Assembly: GCF_029946505.1 (NCBI RefSeq)
Contig: NZ_JARZHG010000020.1
Location: 124,001-188,000 of the forward strand
Source: Polyangium sp. y55x31
GTDB lineage: Bacteria; Myxococcota_A; Polyangia; Polyangiales; Polyangiaceae
Direction of reading: 5' to 3'
DNA length: 64,000 nucleotides
Part shown: positions 25,930-34,744 of the stretch, one piece after another
How the letters are laid out: every line of letters begins with the position of its first letter
How positions within the stretch are numbered: the first letter of the stretch is position 1
The notes under the pieces: generated by a model
What the model was told of the DNA's origin: nothing
Seen by the model: only the letters and a program-made list of their open reading frames with translations
The model's database searches: none
Position numbers and translations under genes: made by a program

Positions 25930-28900
25930 TTAGCAGGGTGTCACGAGGTCGCCGGCACAAGGAAGCTCGAGGGTGAACGACGAGCCGACCCCAGGCTCGC
26001 TCTGGACACGGAGCGCGCCTCCGTGCGCTTCCGCGATCCGGCGGCTGATGTACAGGCCGAGCCCCAGCCCACCGTAATTCTCGGAGGCGGCGCGCTCGAA
26101 TCGCTCGAAAATACGCTCCTGCCGCGCCGGGTCGATGCCGATTCCATGGTCTTTGACCACGATGCGCGCGATCCCTCGCTCCTCGCCGTAGAAGATCTCG
26201 ATGGGCTTACCGGCCCCGAATTTGATCGCATTCGAGAGGAGGTTCGTCAGGATCTGCTCGACGCGGTCGGGATCCCAATGACCGACGACGTGGTGGTCGT
26301 ATTGGATGTGGACCGAGCACCGCGCTTGCGCGAGCTCCGGCTTGAGCTGCTCGATCGCATTGCGGAGGAGCGTCGCGACCTCGACGTCCTCGCGCTCGAG
26401 CGGGAGCCGCCCGCCGTGGAGCTGCGAGACGTCCACGAGGGCCTTGTTCAGGCGAGCCAGCCGCGTCCCCTGACGCAACGCCCGCTCGATCAGCTTGCTC
26501 ATCACCTGCGTATCGCCCGATCGACCGGACCGGATGGCCCGGTCGATCGATTGCAGCGTGAGGCGGAGCGACGTCACCGGTGTATTGAGCTCGTGTGAGG
26601 CCACCGTGAGGAACTCGTCCCGCACGCGGATGGCCTCCTGGGTCTTTCGGTAGAGCCGCGCATTGTCGATGGCCATCGCGGCGCGGCGCGCGACCTCCTC
26701 GACCAGCTCCAGATCGGCGCGGCCGTAGCGGCGGCCCGGCGTGGACGAGACGACGCTCAGCACCCCGAGCGTTTGCCCATGCGCCACGAGCGGCACGATG
26801 ATGGAACTCCGTGCCCCGAGCACGCGGCTGAGCCTCAGGTGCTCGTCATCGATGACGAGTTTTTCGATAATTTCGTTGGAGAGCTCGGGAAACAGGAGAG
26901 GCTCACCCGTCTGCAGGACCTGGGTTGCCGGGTGGCGCGAATCCCAGCGTGGAGGATACCGCCGCTGGAACTCCTCGAGCAACGGCTCCTTCGCGGGGTC
27001 CTTGTGGGCGCCGCAGATGCGCCGGATCTCGCCACCTTCCACGACGTCGACCACGCACCAGTCGGAAATGGATCGCACGGAGAGCCGCGCGAGGCGCGCC
27101 AGCGTCTCCTTGTAATCGAGCGACTCCGAAAGGACCGCCCCCGCCTCGGCGATGAACGTGGCCCGTCGCTCCGCCGCCTCGGCCGCCGCGCGCGCCGCCT
27201 CGGCCGCTGCCCGCGCCGCCTCGGCCGCCGCGCGTGCAGCCTGCTCCTTGCCGAGGAGCTGCGCCTTCTCCAGGGATATGGCCGCCTGCGTCGCGAGGAG
27301 CGAAAGGGCGACGAGCCGATCGGGCGTGAACATGCCGGCGAGGAGGTTGTTCTCCAGATAGAGCAGACCGACCACCTCGGTCTGCCGGAGAATGGGCAAG
27401 CAAAGGAGTGACCTCGGCTTCACGAGGGCGATGTAGGGATCCGAGGCGTATTTCGCCGCCTCGGCCGCGTCATCGAGGATCACGCGCTCCTTCGTCCGCA
27501 TGGCGTAGTTGACGATCGAGACGGGCACGAGCGACGACGAGAGCGGCTGCGATTCCAGGAGCTTCGTGGCCACGCCTTTTCCCTCGAGGGACGCCTCCGC
27601 CTCGATCGAAGAGCAACCATCCCGGCAGAGGATCAGGCAGCCTCGTTGCGCTCCGCCCTGCTCGAGCACGACCGTGAGCAGCGTGCGCAAAAGCGTGTCG
27701 AAGATGATCTCGCCCGAGATGGTCTGCGAGGCCTTGGTCACCGAGAGCAGGTCGAATTGCTCGGACCGGACCGCGAAGGTCGCGGTGGGCGCGAGCGACC
27801 TCGACTCGAGGAGGCGGGGATGCTGCTGGTCAATCTGTCTCACCTTGCCATCAGCGCCCCAGCGGGCGTAGCAGGCGCGCGCCTCGCGGAGGCACGTATC
27901 GGCGAACAGGGCGAACCCACGCGCCCGGTAGAATTGAGACGATAACTCGTAGGCGAGCGCTTCGATGTGAACGAAGCCATTCTCGCGCGCCGAGCGGGTG
28001 GCCTCTTCATAAAGGCGCTCGGCGTCGAGGTGTCGGCCCTCGATGCGAGCCACCTCGGCCGATACGAGAGCGTAGCGGTTCCGATAGTTCTCGGGGCAGT
28101 TGTCCGCCCATAACTTGAGCTTCTGCAGCCCCCGTTCGAGGGTGCGCGCGAACTCCCGCTGCTGCGCGGCAGGCGCCTGCGGGTAGAGTGCGGTCAAGGT
28201 GAGCGCATGGTAGAAGTGATGCGTGGCCTCGATGGGCTGCGCCATGACCGCCCCCAGCATCGTCGCCGCTCGGGCCGCAGAATCGAGCGCCTCGCGATTC
28301 CGTCCGTCGATGAAAGCGGCGACGTGCTTCATGACATGGTGGAAGGCAATGCCGCAGCCGAACGTCGCCCCCGTGATCACGGCCAGACTCTCAGCTTCGT
28401 CGCAAGCTCGATCGGCGAGGTTTGCCGGCTCCAGCGTCGGTCCTTGCAGGCTCGCCACGAACTGCCGTTCGAGCTGGATCGTATGGAATACCGCGTCGTT
28501 GTGGCTCTCTCTGGCGAATGCGAGGTATTTCTGCGCCACTCGGAGGACTTCATCGAGCGGGCTGCCGGTCTCCAGGACCAGCCATACCGTCAAAACGGTC
28601 GCGAGGCCGGCAAACACGAGATCGCCGACCTCCAAGCAGGCGAGGAATGCCTGCTCCATGATCGGAACGCTGGTCGCGATGGGCCTCCGCCACGAGTGGA
28701 TGTGGCCGCCATGCATGAAGAGCAGCCTGCCCTTGAGCTTGGCGTCGTTGAACTTCTCGTTCAGCCGCAGCGACATCTCCGAGAACTCGTAGGCGGAGGG
28801 AATGTCGCCAAAGACCGACGCCAACATGATGCCGTAGGCGCAGTAGGCGAAGCAGGTCTCCTCGGCGTTCCCGTACCGCAGGGAGAAGCTCAGCGCTTTG

Positions 28901-31644
28901 ACGACGTCGAGAGCGAACATCTCCGGCCGCGCGTTGTACGCGCAGGGGATCGAGTCGACGAGCAGGCCGATGATCGCCCTCCCATCGGGGTCGCTCACCA
29001 CCGGCGCGTCGAGGAGGTCGGCGATTCGACGACCGCGCAGGCTGGCCGAAATGCCCCGGTTCTCGGCTTCGACTGCGGCCCGGATCTCCTCGTCCGACTC
29101 GGGCAATGTCACGCAGAAAAGCCGCAGGGCTTCCCGTGCGACCTTCACCCCGTCGGCATATCGCCCCGAGACCTGGTACAGCCTGATGCGCAGCCGGTAG
29201 ACCCTGGCTCGGTCGGGATTGGAGCGGGCGTTCTGGAAGATGAGGTCGAAGAGCTCATCGGCCCGCTGGAAGTTGCCGACGAGGTACTCGCATTCGGACC
29301 GCTCCATGTAGAGGGCGAACGTTTCTTCGTACTGCGTGCGCCAGGCGTCCGCGGCCAAGAGCGCCGTCGCTTGGGCCAGATAGCTCTGCGCCGACGCGTA
29401 CGCAATCGATGCCTTCGCCTTTCTTCCCGCCTGGGAGTCGAGCCTGCAGAGCGTCTCCTTTTCGCGTGGATCGGTGATGAGCGCGACGCCGTGGTTGAGC
29501 TGGTTCGCGACGTCGAAGACCCGCTCCGCGATCACCTCTTCGGGCAACTTCGCCAAAAGGAGCCGGCCGATCCGCAGGTGTACCTCGGCGCGCTGCTCCT
29601 CGGGGATGAGCGAATAGGCCGCCTCTTGGACGCGGTCGTGGAGAAACTTGTATACGTCGTCCAGGCGGAGGACGAGCCCAGCGCGAACGGCCTCCCAGAG
29701 GCTTGCGTGCGTGTCCTCCAGCGATCCGCCGCGAGCCATCGTCAGGACGGCGGCCTCCGCATTGTTTCCCAGACAAGCGAGGTATTTCAGCGCTTCCTGG
29801 GTGCTCGCAGGGAGCCGCACGAGCTTGCCGATCATCAGGTCGATCACGTTGTCGGTGAAGCCCTTTTCGCGGATCTTGGCCACGTCCCACTGCCAGATCC
29901 CCGCGCGCCCATCGAATTCGATCAGGCGCTCTTCGTGAAGCGCAGTGAGGAACTGGATCGCGAAGAAGGGATTGCCAGCCGTCTTCTGGTGAACGAGGTC
30001 CGCGAGCGGCCTTGCGCCCTCACGAGAGCAATGAAGCGCATCGCTGACGAGCATGGCGAGGTGCTCGCGGGAAAGCGGGCCGAGCACGATATCCGAGACG
30101 CGCACGCCCTCCTTCCGCACCTTGTCGAGCATCAGCATGAGCGGGTGCGAGGGGCTCACCTCGTTGTCTCGACATGCACCGATCACGAGGAGATGGAGCG
30201 TCTTCGTGTGCGTCAGCAGATCCTGAAGGAGTCCGAGGCTCGCCGAATCGGCCCACTGTAGATCGTCGAGGAAAAGCGCGAGGGGGTGCTCCTTCCGGGC
30301 AAACACCCCGATGAAGTGCCGGAACACGATGCGAAACCGATTCCGCGCCTCGGCCGGGGGCAGCTCGGCGACCGGCGGTTGCGGGCCGATGGCGAGCTCG
30401 ACCTGCGGGATCACGTCCACGATGAGCTGTCCATTGATCCCGAGCGCGTCGAGCAGCCGCTGCCTCCAGGCGGCGATCCGCTCCTCGCTCTCCGAGAGGA
30501 TTTCGAGCACGAGGTCCCGGAAGGCCTGGACGATCGTGGAGTAGGGGATATCGCGCTTGTATCGATCGAACTTCCCTGCGATGAAAAAGCCTCGCTCGCG
30601 CACGATCGGCTTCTGCAGCTCGTTCACGAGCGCCGACTTGCCAATGCCGGAATAACCCGAAACCAGGACGAACTCGGGGGATCCCGTATCGAGCACGCGT
30701 CCGGGCACGGAGAGCAGCGCCGCGATCTCGCCCTCGCGACCATAGAGCTTCTGGGGGATCTGGAAGCGATCCGGGATGTCGTGCTCGGCCAGGGGGAACG
30801 GTCCGAGCCGGCCCTCGGCTCGCCACTGGCCCCGGCACTGCACGAGGTCGTGGAGCAGGCCACGGGCGGTCTGGTAACGATCCTCGGGCATCTTGGCCAG
30901 GAGCTTCAGGACGATCGCAGAGAGGATCTCGGGGAGCTCCGAGACCCACGCTCCGGGCGGCGGCGGGGCACGGGCGACGTGGCAATGCACCCATTCGAGC
31001 GGGTCTCGCGCCTCGTAGGGCAGGCGCCCGGTGAGCATTTCATAAAAGGTCACGCCAAGGGCATAGAGGTCGGCGCGGCTGTCGATCGCCCGGTTCATCC
31101 GTCCCGTCTGCTCCGGAGCGAGGTAGGGCAGCGAGCCTTCGACGAGGCGCGGGCTCTCGCAGGCCTTGTGCTCGCGGGGGAGGCTGGACGCGCACCCGAA
31201 GTCGGCGAGCTTCACCTGGCCGGTGGCCACGTTGAGGAGGATGTTCTGGGGTTTGAGATCTTTATGGATGATGTCGCGCTGGTGGAGCTCCGCCACGGCC
31301 GCCGTGATACGAACCGCGAGGTCGAGGAACCGCTCGGTGGGCAAGGGCGCGCCGAGGAAGTGGTCGAGCGATTGACCGCCGAAATCCTCCATCACGAGCA
31401 CCGGCATTCCCTCGTGCGTGTCGAGGGCGATCGGCTTGACGATGGCCTGCGCGTCGAGTTGCCCGAGGATCTCGTATTCGCGCTTCAAACGCTCGAGACC
31501 GCGCGGATGGCTGCGCCGCGGGTCCAGCACCTTCAGGATCACCGGGAGGCGATCGGCCGTCCGGACCCCGCGGAGCAAAAGGGTTCCGCTCCCCTCGTGA
31601 AGCGTTTCGAGGATGGAGAACGGGGGTACGTCCTTCGTGGGCAT
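25930..31644 (-). CDS. Giant hybrid: Ser/Thr kinase + AAA ATPase + GAF-GAF + histidine kinase (copy B)
   Basis: 1,904 aa from ATG 31644. Same architecture and order as copy A: kinase (HKDLKPQNILLN, DFG), ATPase (GYSGIGKS; LALFLDDLQWAD), helical middle region, two GAF domains, HisKA (VASHELNTPV) and HATPase. The kinase/ATPase start and the GAF-HK end are nearly identical to copy A, while the helical centre (about 750-1230) is strongly diverged. Between GAF 1 and GAF 2 the linker has an RAAAEAA heptad run two units longer than in copy A. A tandem duplication is evident; the different centres suggest the pair senses different inputs and shares output (inference). The stop lies 244 bases before the copy A start. 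Confidence 0.9.
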   Translation of the reverse strand: MPTKDVPPFSILETLHEGSGTLLLRGVRTADRLPVILKVLDPRRSHPRGLERLKREYEILGQLDAQAIVKPIALDTHEGMPVLVMEDFGGQSLDHFLGAPLPTERFLDLAVRITAAVAELHQRDIIHKDLKPQNILLNVATGQVKLADFGCASSLPREHKACESPRLVEGSLPYLAPEQTGRMNRAIDSRADLYALGVTFYEMLTGRLPYEARDPLEWVHCHVARAPPPPGAWVSELPEILSAIVLKLLAKMPEDRYQTARGLLHDLVQCRGQWRAEGRLGPFPLAEHDIPDRFQIPQKLYGREGEIAALLSVPGRVLDTGSPEFVLVSGYSGIGKSALVNELQKPIVRERGFFIAGKFDRYKRDIPYSTIVQAFRDLVLEILSESEERIAAWRQRLLDALGINGQLIVDVIPQVELAIGPQPPVAELPPAEARNRFRIVFRHFIGVFARKEHPLALFLDDLQWADSASLGLLQDLLTHTKTLHLLVIGACRDNEVSPSHPLMLMLDKVRKEGVRVSDIVLGPLSREHLAMLVSDALHCSREGARPLADLVHQKTAGNPFFAIQFLTALHEERLIEFDGRAGIWQWDVAKIREKGFTDNVIDLMIGKLVRLPASTQEALKYLACLGNNAEAAVLTMARGGSLEDTHASLWEAVRAGLVLRLDDVYKFLHDRVQEAAYSLIPEEQRAEVHLRIGRLLLAKLPEEVIAERVFDVANQLNHGVALITDPREKETLCRLDSQAGRKAKASIAYASAQSYLAQATALLAADAWRTQYEETFALYMERSECEYLVGNFQRADELFDLIFQNARSNPDRARVYRLRIRLYQVSGRYADGVKVAREALRLFCVTLPESDEEIRAAVEAENRGISASLRGRRIADLLDAPVVSDPDGRAIIGLLVDSIPCAYNARPEMFALDVVKALSFSLRYGNAEETCFAYCAYGIMLASVFGDIPSAYEFSEMSLRLNEKFNDAKLKGRLLFMHGGHIHSWRRPIATSVPIMEQAFLACLEVGDLVFAGLATVLTVWLVLETGSPLDEVLRVAQKYLAFARESHNDAVFHTIQLERQFVASLQGPTLEPANLADRACDEAESLAVITGATFGCGIAFHHVMKHVAAFIDGRNREALDSAARAATMLGAVMAQPIEATHHFYHALTLTALYPQAPAAQQREFARTLERGLQKLKLWADNCPENYRNRYALVSAEVARIEGRHLDAERLYEEATRSARENGFVHIEALAYELSSQFYRARGFALFADTCLREARACYARWGADGKVRQIDQQHPRLLESRSLAPTATFAVRSEQFDLLSVTKASQTISGEIIFDTLLRTLLTVVLEQGGAQRGCLILCRDGCSSIEAEASLEGKGVATKLLESQPLSSSLVPVSIVNYAMRTKERVILDDAAEAAKYASDPYIALVKPRSLLCLPILRQTEVVGLLYLENNLLAGMFTPDRLVALSLLATQAAISLEKAQLLGKEQAARAAAEAARAAAEAARAAAEAAERRATFIAEAGAVLSESLDYKETLARLARLSVRSISDWCVVDVVEGGEIRRICGAHKDPAKEPLLEEFQRRYPPRWDSRHPATQVLQTGEPLLFPELSNEIIEKLVIDDEHLRLSRVLGARSSIIVPLVAHGQTLGVLSVVSSTPGRRYGRADLELVEEVARRAAMAIDNARLYRKTQEAIRVRDEFLTVASHELNTPVTSLRLTLQSIDRAIRSGRSGDTQVMSKLIERALRQGTRLARLNKALVDVSQLHGGRLPLEREDVEVATLLRNAIEQLKPELAQARCSVHIQYDHHVVGHWDPDRVEQILTNLLSNAIKFGAGKPIEIFYGEERGIARIVVKDHGIGIDPARQERIFERFERAASENYGGLGLGLYISRRIAEAHGGALRVQSEPGVGSSFTLELPCAGDLVTPC
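27176..27238 (-). repeat. 21-bp in-frame minisatellite encoding RAAAEAA heptads
   Basis: Three tandem 21-base units (27176-27196, 27197-27217, 27218-27238) that differ at two or three bases each. They lie inside the copy B kinase gene and encode seven-residue Ala/Glu/Arg repeats in the helical linker between the two GAF domains. Copy A has only one unit at this place. Because each unit is one heptad, the linker grows without changing coiled-coil register. Confidence 0.8.
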
Positions 31645-31744
31645 GGGAAGAGCTCGCCGTCCGGAGCGGGCGCCCGGGAAGGGGCACGCAGGAAGAGGCC
31701 CAGCCGCGACGTTCCGTCGACAGCCCCTCGAACGCCCATCCATC

Positions 31745-31759
31745 TAGCATGGGACGTGC
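31745..31759 (-). promoter_or_regulatory. Leader motif shared by both giant kinase genes (copy B)
   Basis: Minus-strand GCACGTNNCATGCTA, 101 bases before the copy B start; see 25780-25794. The rest of 31760-31904 shows nothing else I can support. Confidence 0.4.
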
Positions 31760-31904
31760 CCTCTTCGCCGCACCGTCGTCTCGACGAACCGACGCCTGCG
31801 TGCCGTCGTCGTTCGTCCCGCCGTAGCCCCCGCGTCGAGCGCGCTCGGCGTACGCGAGGGCGCGGGCGAGGGGCTTCCAGCGATGGATCAACGGGCCATG
31901 GTGC

Positions 31905-33494
31905 TCACCAGGGCGTCGGCTTGTAGTCCTTGAAAAACTGCCCGTAGGCGTGGATGCCGGTGGCGAACCCCTCGAAGATCGGGTCCACGATGCGGGCCGC
32001 GCCGTCGACGATGTCGAGCGGCGGGTGGAAGCCGTGAATGGATTGCTTGCGGGCCGCGATCTCCGCCGGATCCTCGTCCGTCACCCAGCCCGTGTCCACG
32101 CTGTTGATGTGGATCCCGTCCTTCACGTAGTCCTGCGCCGAGGTGCGCGTCAGCATGTTGAGCGCCGCCTTGGCCATGTTCGTGTGGGGGTGTTTGTCGG
32201 TCTTGTGCTCGCGGTAGAATTGCCCCTCCATCGCCGAGACGTTGACGATGTGCTTGTCGCGCGAGGGGTGCCGCGTCATGAGGCCCTTCAGCTTGCTGCT
32301 CAGCACGAACGGGGCGATCGCGTTGACGAGGTGCACCTCGAGGAGCTCGATCGTGGGCACCTCCGCGAGCGCGAGGCGCCAGCTATTCTTGTCGCGGAGA
32401 TCGATCTGCTGGAGGTCCGCGTCGAGCGCGCCGCGGGGGAAGAGATCCACGCGGCCGCGCAAGGCGTGATCCTCGGCCGTGAGCGGGACCTGGGAGAGCG
32501 CGGCGGGATCCTCGAACAACGCGAGCGAGCCCGCGCGCGGGGCGAGGGCGGCATCGTTTGCCCGGGCGAACGCTCGTTGCGCGGCGCGCTCGGCCTCGTG
32601 GCTCGCGACGAGGCGGGCCGCCTCGGGGGGCAATCGATCGGGCGATTGCAGCTCGACGTCGAGGAGGTGCTCGTAGAAGCCCGGCGGCCGGCGCACGGTC
32701 TGGCAGGCGTTGTGGATGATGAAATCGAGGCGCGGGAGGTGGCCTTCGAGGAACCGCGCGAATCGCTCGACGCTCGGGGTGAGGCGCAGGTCGAGGCCGT
32801 GAATTTCGAGCCGATCGGCCCAGGCCTCGTAATCGCTCTCGCGGGCATAACGGAGCGCGGCGTCGTGGGGGAAACGCGTGGTCACGACGACACGCGCGCC
32901 GGCGCGGAGCAGGAGGATCGCGGCCTGATACCCGATCTTCACGCGCGCGCCGGTCACGAGCGCGACGCGGCCCCGGAGGTCGGCCGTCTGCGTGCGCTTC
33001 TCGTAATTGAGCTCGGCGCAGGGCGGGCAGAGCTGATCGTAGAAGAAATGGACCTTGCGGAACTCGGCTTTGCAGACGTAACACTTGCGCGCGTCGCTGA
33101 GCTCGACGGGCGGTGGCGTCTCCGCGGGGCCGGGCAAGACGCCGAAGCTCGGCGGCGGCGTCTGGAAGACGGGGGCGCGGCGGGCGGCACGAATGCCGGT
33201 CGCGTCGAGCAGCGCCGCGTCCTCGGCCTTCACGGCGAGGCGATCCTTTCGGCGGAGCGCCTTCGCGAGGCGGCGTTGCTCGGCGCGATCGGGCCGCGAG
33301 ACCCTCCCTGCCGCTTCGAGCAGCCGCACGCGCGCCTCGCGCGGCACGTGCGCGAGGACGGCCCGGTCCCGGACCACGGCTTCGAGCACGTCGAGGGCGA
33401 CGCGGAGAGCGTCCTCCGAAAAAGGAGCCTGCTCGGGGGCTTTGGGCTCGTGGTCTTCCTGTTCGTCCTGTTCGTCCGCGATATCGTCGATCAT
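31905..33494 (-). CDS. Atypical SDR oxidoreductase with inserted zinc ribbon
   Basis: 529 aa from ATG 33494. Residues 1-130 are acidic then helical. A zinc-ribbon-like motif follows: C138-x2-C141-x14-C156-x2-C159. The Rossmann SDR domain starts at TGARVKIG (181-188) and runs to the end, with a long insertion of about 100 residues (320-420). Catalytic Ser is in NVSAMEG, but the usual Tyr-x3-Lys reads T-N-M-A-K, so the Tyr is a Thr. The string HPHTNMAKAALNMLTRTS recurs in a distinct SDR group that I recall from plants and fungi. Cofactor binding seems kept, classical catalysis less sure. Its start overlaps the stop of 33494-34129 (TGATG), so the two are translationally coupled. Confidence 0.75.
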   Translation of the reverse strand: MIDDIADEQDEQEDHEPKAPEQAPFSEDALRVALDVLEAVVRDRAVLAHVPREARVRLLEAAGRVSRPDRAEQRRLAKALRRKDRLAVKAEDAALLDATGIRAARRAPVFQTPPPSFGVLPGPAETPPPVELSDARKCYVCKAEFRKVHFFYDQLCPPCAELNYEKRTQTADLRGRVALVTGARVKIGYQAAILLLRAGARVVVTTRFPHDAALRYARESDYEAWADRLEIHGLDLRLTPSVERFARFLEGHLPRLDFIIHNACQTVRRPPGFYEHLLDVELQSPDRLPPEAARLVASHEAERAAQRAFARANDAALAPRAGSLALFEDPAALSQVPLTAEDHALRGRVDLFPRGALDADLQQIDLRDKNSWRLALAEVPTIELLEVHLVNAIAPFVLSSKLKGLMTRHPSRDKHIVNVSAMEGQFYREHKTDKHPHTNMAKAALNMLTRTSAQDYVKDGIHINSVDTGWVTDEDPAEIAARKQSIHGFHPPLDIVDGAARIVDPIFEGFATGIHAYGQFFKDYKPTPW

Positions 33495-34129
33495 CAATGA
33501 AATGCGAGGCCGAAGAGCTGGCCGTCGAGGGGGATGGGCGCCTTGATGGCGCAGATGAGCCCGAGATCCAGGCCGTATGGCGTCCCCTCGGAGAAGGCGC
33601 TGACGGGGACGCCGATCCGGAGGGCCGCGGAGAAGAAGCCAATGGAGACGAAAGGCGAGGCGTGGAGGCCGATGGTGGTGGCGCGATTGCCGTAGCCTTC
33701 CTCGAGGTACGCGCCGAGCTCGGCGCCGAACATCATGAAGTTGATCTGCGGGCCAAACGCCCAGCGGCCATGCGTGAACCCGACGGACTGGGCCTGCGCG
33801 AAGGCGCCGAGGCCAAAGCCGAACGCCTCGACGGGATATCGCACGTACGAGAGCTCGAAGCCGAGGGCGCCGGAAATGGTGGTGTCGTCGGTGTGGCCCG
33901 TGATGCCGAAAAGCGGGCCGAGGCCGACGAAATTCTTGGCCTGACGCAGGTTGCCGCGGCTCGGGGACGAGGGCTCGGGCGCGGGCGCGGGTGGCTCGGC
34001 CGAGGCCGCCGCCGTCGCCGTGAGGCCCACAGCGAGGGCCGCGAACGAGCAAACGAGCCGGGCGAGGCCCGGTGGCCCGAGTCGCCGGCCCGAGAATGGA
34101 CGAGGAGCGTCCCCAGCGCGGTAGCGCAT
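33494..34129 (-). CDS. Small outer-membrane-like exported protein
   Basis: 211 aa from ATG 34129. A long basic N-region and a hydrophobic core (LVCSFAALAVGLTATAAASA) form a signal peptide, followed by a Pro/Ala/Glu linker. The mature part has alternating hydrophobic/aromatic strands rich in Gly and Phe (FELSYVRYPVEAFGFGLGAFA, WAFGPQINFMMFGAELGAYLEEGYG), ending in Phe-His. This suggests an eight-stranded outer-membrane beta-barrel. No family is recognised. Coupled to the downstream zinc-ribbon SDR gene by a one-base overlap, which is an odd pairing of an envelope and a cytoplasmic protein. Confidence 0.6.
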   Translation of the reverse strand: MRYRAGDAPRPFSGRRLGPPGLARLVCSFAALAVGLTATAAASAEPPAPAPEPSSPSRGNLRQAKNFVGLGPLFGITGHTDDTTISGALGFELSYVRYPVEAFGFGLGAFAQAQSVGFTHGRWAFGPQINFMMFGAELGAYLEEGYGNRATTIGLHASPFVSIGFFSAALRIGVPVSAFSEGTPYGLDLGLICAIKAPIPLDGQLFGLAFH

Positions 34130-34312
34130 CGCGGCGGAGCATACATGGATCGGAGGCGCTGACCAGCCGGTTTGGAGGAGCCCGCTTGGGTTCGTCCGGC
34201 GCTCGCGTCCGGAACGGCCGCGGGAACGTGCGCGCGCCGAAGGTGCCGTAACGTCGTGCCTTGACCCGGCCGCGGGCGCCCCCCACGACGTGGGCGAGCA
34301 AGGAGACGAGGC

Positions 34313-34672
34313 GTGCGTTCCAGAGATTTCCATGTGCTCGTGGAGGCGCGGATCCGGGAGGCGGAGGCGCGGGGGGCGTTCGAGGATCTGCCGGGCAAGG
34401 GCAAGCCGATGCCCGCGGACGACCTCGCAGGTCTGCCCGAAGAAGACCGCATGGCCGCGCGGATCCAGCGCATCGCGGGCAGCGCGCCCGAGGAAGTGGA
34501 GCTCTTGCGGGACATCGGGGCGCTACGCGAGCGGCTCGCGGCCTGCAAGGACGAGAAGGAGCGGGCGAAGCTCTCGGAGGCGCTCGGCGCGAAGACGACG
34601 CGGCTCGCGATCCTGTTCGAGGCGTCGGGGCGGAACGTGCTCGTGCACAGCAAGTTGACGGAGCCGCGGTGA
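34313..34672 (+). CDS. DUF1992 (DnaJC28-like domain) protein
   Basis: 119 aa. Nearly the whole protein is the DUF1992 domain: HVLVEARIREAEARGAFEDLPGKGKPM, the family signature with the conserved LPGKGKP turn, followed by charged helices. Homologues occur widely in bacteria and as the conserved part of human DNAJC28; their function is not known. The ORF starts in the 5' region divergent from 33494-34129. Confidence 0.85.
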   Translation: MRSRDFHVLVEARIREAEARGAFEDLPGKGKPMPADDLAGLPEEDRMAARIQRIAGSAPEEVELLRDIGALRERLAACKDEKERAKLSEALGAKTTRLAILFEASGRNVLVHSKLTEPR

Positions 34673-34744
34673 ACAGAAGCGACGCCGCATCCGGCTTCCG
34701 GTTCGGAAAGGACAACTGCGGCGACCTCGGCTAGCCTCCGCCCC

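Noticed and set aside
27152-27361. Small plus-strand frame made of AARAAS-type repeats
   Set aside because: Antisense reading of the heptad minisatellite in giant kinase B.
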